A stretch of 64,000 nucleotides of DNA from Actinomycetes bacterium (GTDB taxonomy: Bacteria > Actinomycetota > Actinomycetes > Propionibacteriales > Nocardioidaceae), in NCBI GenBank assembly GCA_023460975.1, contig JAEWOG010000053.1, positions 8,429 through 72,428 on the forward strand. The letters run 5' to 3'. Positions within the stretch are counted from its first letter, which is position 1, and each line of letters opens with the position of its first letter. Positions 63,037 to 64,000 of the stretch are shown piece after piece. The notes under the pieces were generated by a model. That model was not told the DNA's origin and ran no database searches. It saw only the letters and a list, made by a program, of their open reading frames with translations. The position numbers and the translations under genes were made by a program.

Positions 63037-63040
63037 CGGG

Positions 63041-64000
63041 TCAGGAGCCCAGGATCAGGTCGCCGGCCTTGTCGCCGATCATCATCGACGGGGCGTTCGT
63101 GTTGCCCGTGATGATCGACGGCATGATCGACGCGTCGGCGACGCGCAGACCCTCGATGCCGCGCACGCGCAGCTGCGGGTCGACGACAGCACGCTCGTCC
63201 GAGCCCATCCGGCAGGTGCCGACGGGGTGGTAGACCGTGGTGGCGCGCTTGATCGCCTCCGCCTTCAGCGCGTCGCCGGTGACCTGGGCGCCCGGCTCGT
63301 ACTCCTCGTGGACGTGGCCCTTCATGCTCGGGTCCGACATGACCGCGCGCAGCATCTCCAGACCCTCCATGAGGACCTGCAGGTCGCGGCCGTCGGAGAG
63401 CAGCTGCGGGTCGATGACCGGGCCCGCGAACGGGTCGGCGCTCGCCAGCCGCAGCGTCCCGCGCGAGAACGGCTGGACCATCGTGGAGAAGACCGACAGC
63501 GACGGACGCTTGTCGGGGTTGAGGCGCACCGGCTCGTCCTGGAAGGGCGGGTACGACCACGGGATGGCGAAGAACTGGAGGTCCGGCACACCGTTGCGCG
63601 CCAGCGAGGTCTCCACGAAGCCGCCCGACTCGAACACCGAGTGCGCCATGAACGTCTTGCCCGGCTTCACGACGTCGCGCACGATCGACATGCCGAAGTA
63701 GGCAGCACTCGAGCGGTGCGGCGAGTTGTCGACCGCGTACGTCATCGGCACGAACATGTGGTCGTGCAGGTTGTCGCCGACGGGCAGGTCCGCGTGGACC
63801 TCGATGCCGTGCTCCCGCAGGTGCGCGGCGGGGCCGACGCCGGACAGCATCAGCAGGTGCGGTGACCCGAACGCGCCCGCCGCGAGGATCACCTCCTTCG
63901 ACGCCCGGATCGTGCCCCTGCCCTTCTTGGTGACGACCTCGACGCCCGTCGCGCGGCCCTTGTCGATCGTCACGCGGCCGACGGTCGCGCCGGTCAGGAC
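63041..64000 (-). CDS. GMC family oxidoreductase, C-terminal part
   Basis: A partial flavoenzyme; the 5' end lies beyond 64000. The visible 320 residues hold the GMC pattern: KEVILAAGAFGSPHLLMLSGVGP (signature 2 region), the substrate domain, and the C-terminal HPVGTCRMGSDERAVVDPQLRVRG with the catalytic-type histidine and the final ADASIMPSIITGNTNAPSMMIG FAD loop. It oxidises alcohols, choline-like in pattern. The N-terminal FAD-binding half is not in the window. Confidence 0.9.
   Translation of the reverse strand, partial: VLTGATVGRVTIDKGRATGVEVVTKKGRGTIRASKEVILAAGAFGSPHLLMLSGVGPAAHLREHGIEVHADLPVGDNLHDHMFVPMTYAVDNSPHRSSAAYFGMSIVRDVVKPGKTFMAHSVFESGGFVETSLARNGVPDLQFFAIPWSYPPFQDEPVRLNPDKRPSLSVFSTMVQPFSRGTLRLASADPFAGPVIDPQLLSDGRDLQVLMEGLEMLRAVMSDPSMKGHVHEEYEPGAQVTGDALKAEAIKRATTVYHPVGTCRMGSDERAVVDPQLRVRGIEGLRVADASIMPSIITGNTNAPSMMIGDKAGDLILGS

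Overview
The window is chromosomal DNA from a high-GC Gram-positive actinobacterium. The best guess is Nocardioidaceae (Nocardioides-like). The evidence is the set of actinobacterial families (DUF2530, DUF3027, DUF3263, XPB helicase with its helicase-associated partner, SigK/RskA), many GTG starts, and many genes with a TAnnnT hexamer 6-8 nt before the start codon, the signature of leaderless mRNAs. The placement is inferred from gene content, not from a database search. I see no prophage, insertion sequence, CRISPR array, tRNA or rRNA.

Layout. 141-11904: polyamine/GABA uptake and catabolism (class III aminotransferase and Lrp regulator on the minus strand; divergent PotD-PotA-PotB-PotC transporter, saccharopine-dehydrogenase-like enzyme, GabT, GabD and another class III aminotransferase on the plus strand). 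11943-14304: threonine deaminase, a structured gene-free stretch and a TetR regulator. 14454-18753: the str operon rpsL-rpsG-fusA-tuf (minus). 18948-25599: a MarR/MFS pair, an 81-bp tandem repeat, a purine permease, two conserved actinobacterial DUF proteins, an MFS protein and a cold-shock protein. 25692-29235: PP2C phosphatase and two FHA proteins. 29299-33764: helicase-associated protein, CGNR zinc-finger protein and XPB helicase. 33947-36835: MpaB-type oxygenase, GntR regulator, AlkB under a perfect SOS box, and a lipoprotein. 36973-41379: groEL with two CIRCE operators, and TadE/TadG-like proteins. 41510-45087: ATP-grasp/methyltransferase pair, DUF2157 and GDYXXLXY proteins.

The most interesting locus is 45119-47103. 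A threonine-synthase-like enzyme is preceded by a clear SAM-I riboswitch and followed, after a palindromic repeat array, by a MoaD/ThiS-like sulfur carrier whose C-terminus is Gly-Gly-Cys. This layout fits the MetM/MetO route (O-phosphohomoserine plus carrier thiocarboxylate giving homocysteine) better than threonine synthesis.

47225-64000: trehalose genes otsB and otsA flanking LytR_C and DUF3263 proteins and a two-component system; an FMN glutamate-synthase-like protein; an alpha/beta hydrolase; a secreted M15 peptidase; an MFS transporter translationally coupled to a PLP decarboxylase and to uracil-DNA glycosylase; a sigma/anti-sigma/fasciclin module resembling SigK-RskA-MPT70/83; a DODA-type dioxygenase; a 134-bp nested palindrome; and a GMC oxidoreductase cut by the window edge. 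Noncoding structure is rich: strong hairpins, two microsatellite-like arrays, a REP-like array and two multi-arm palindromic elements.
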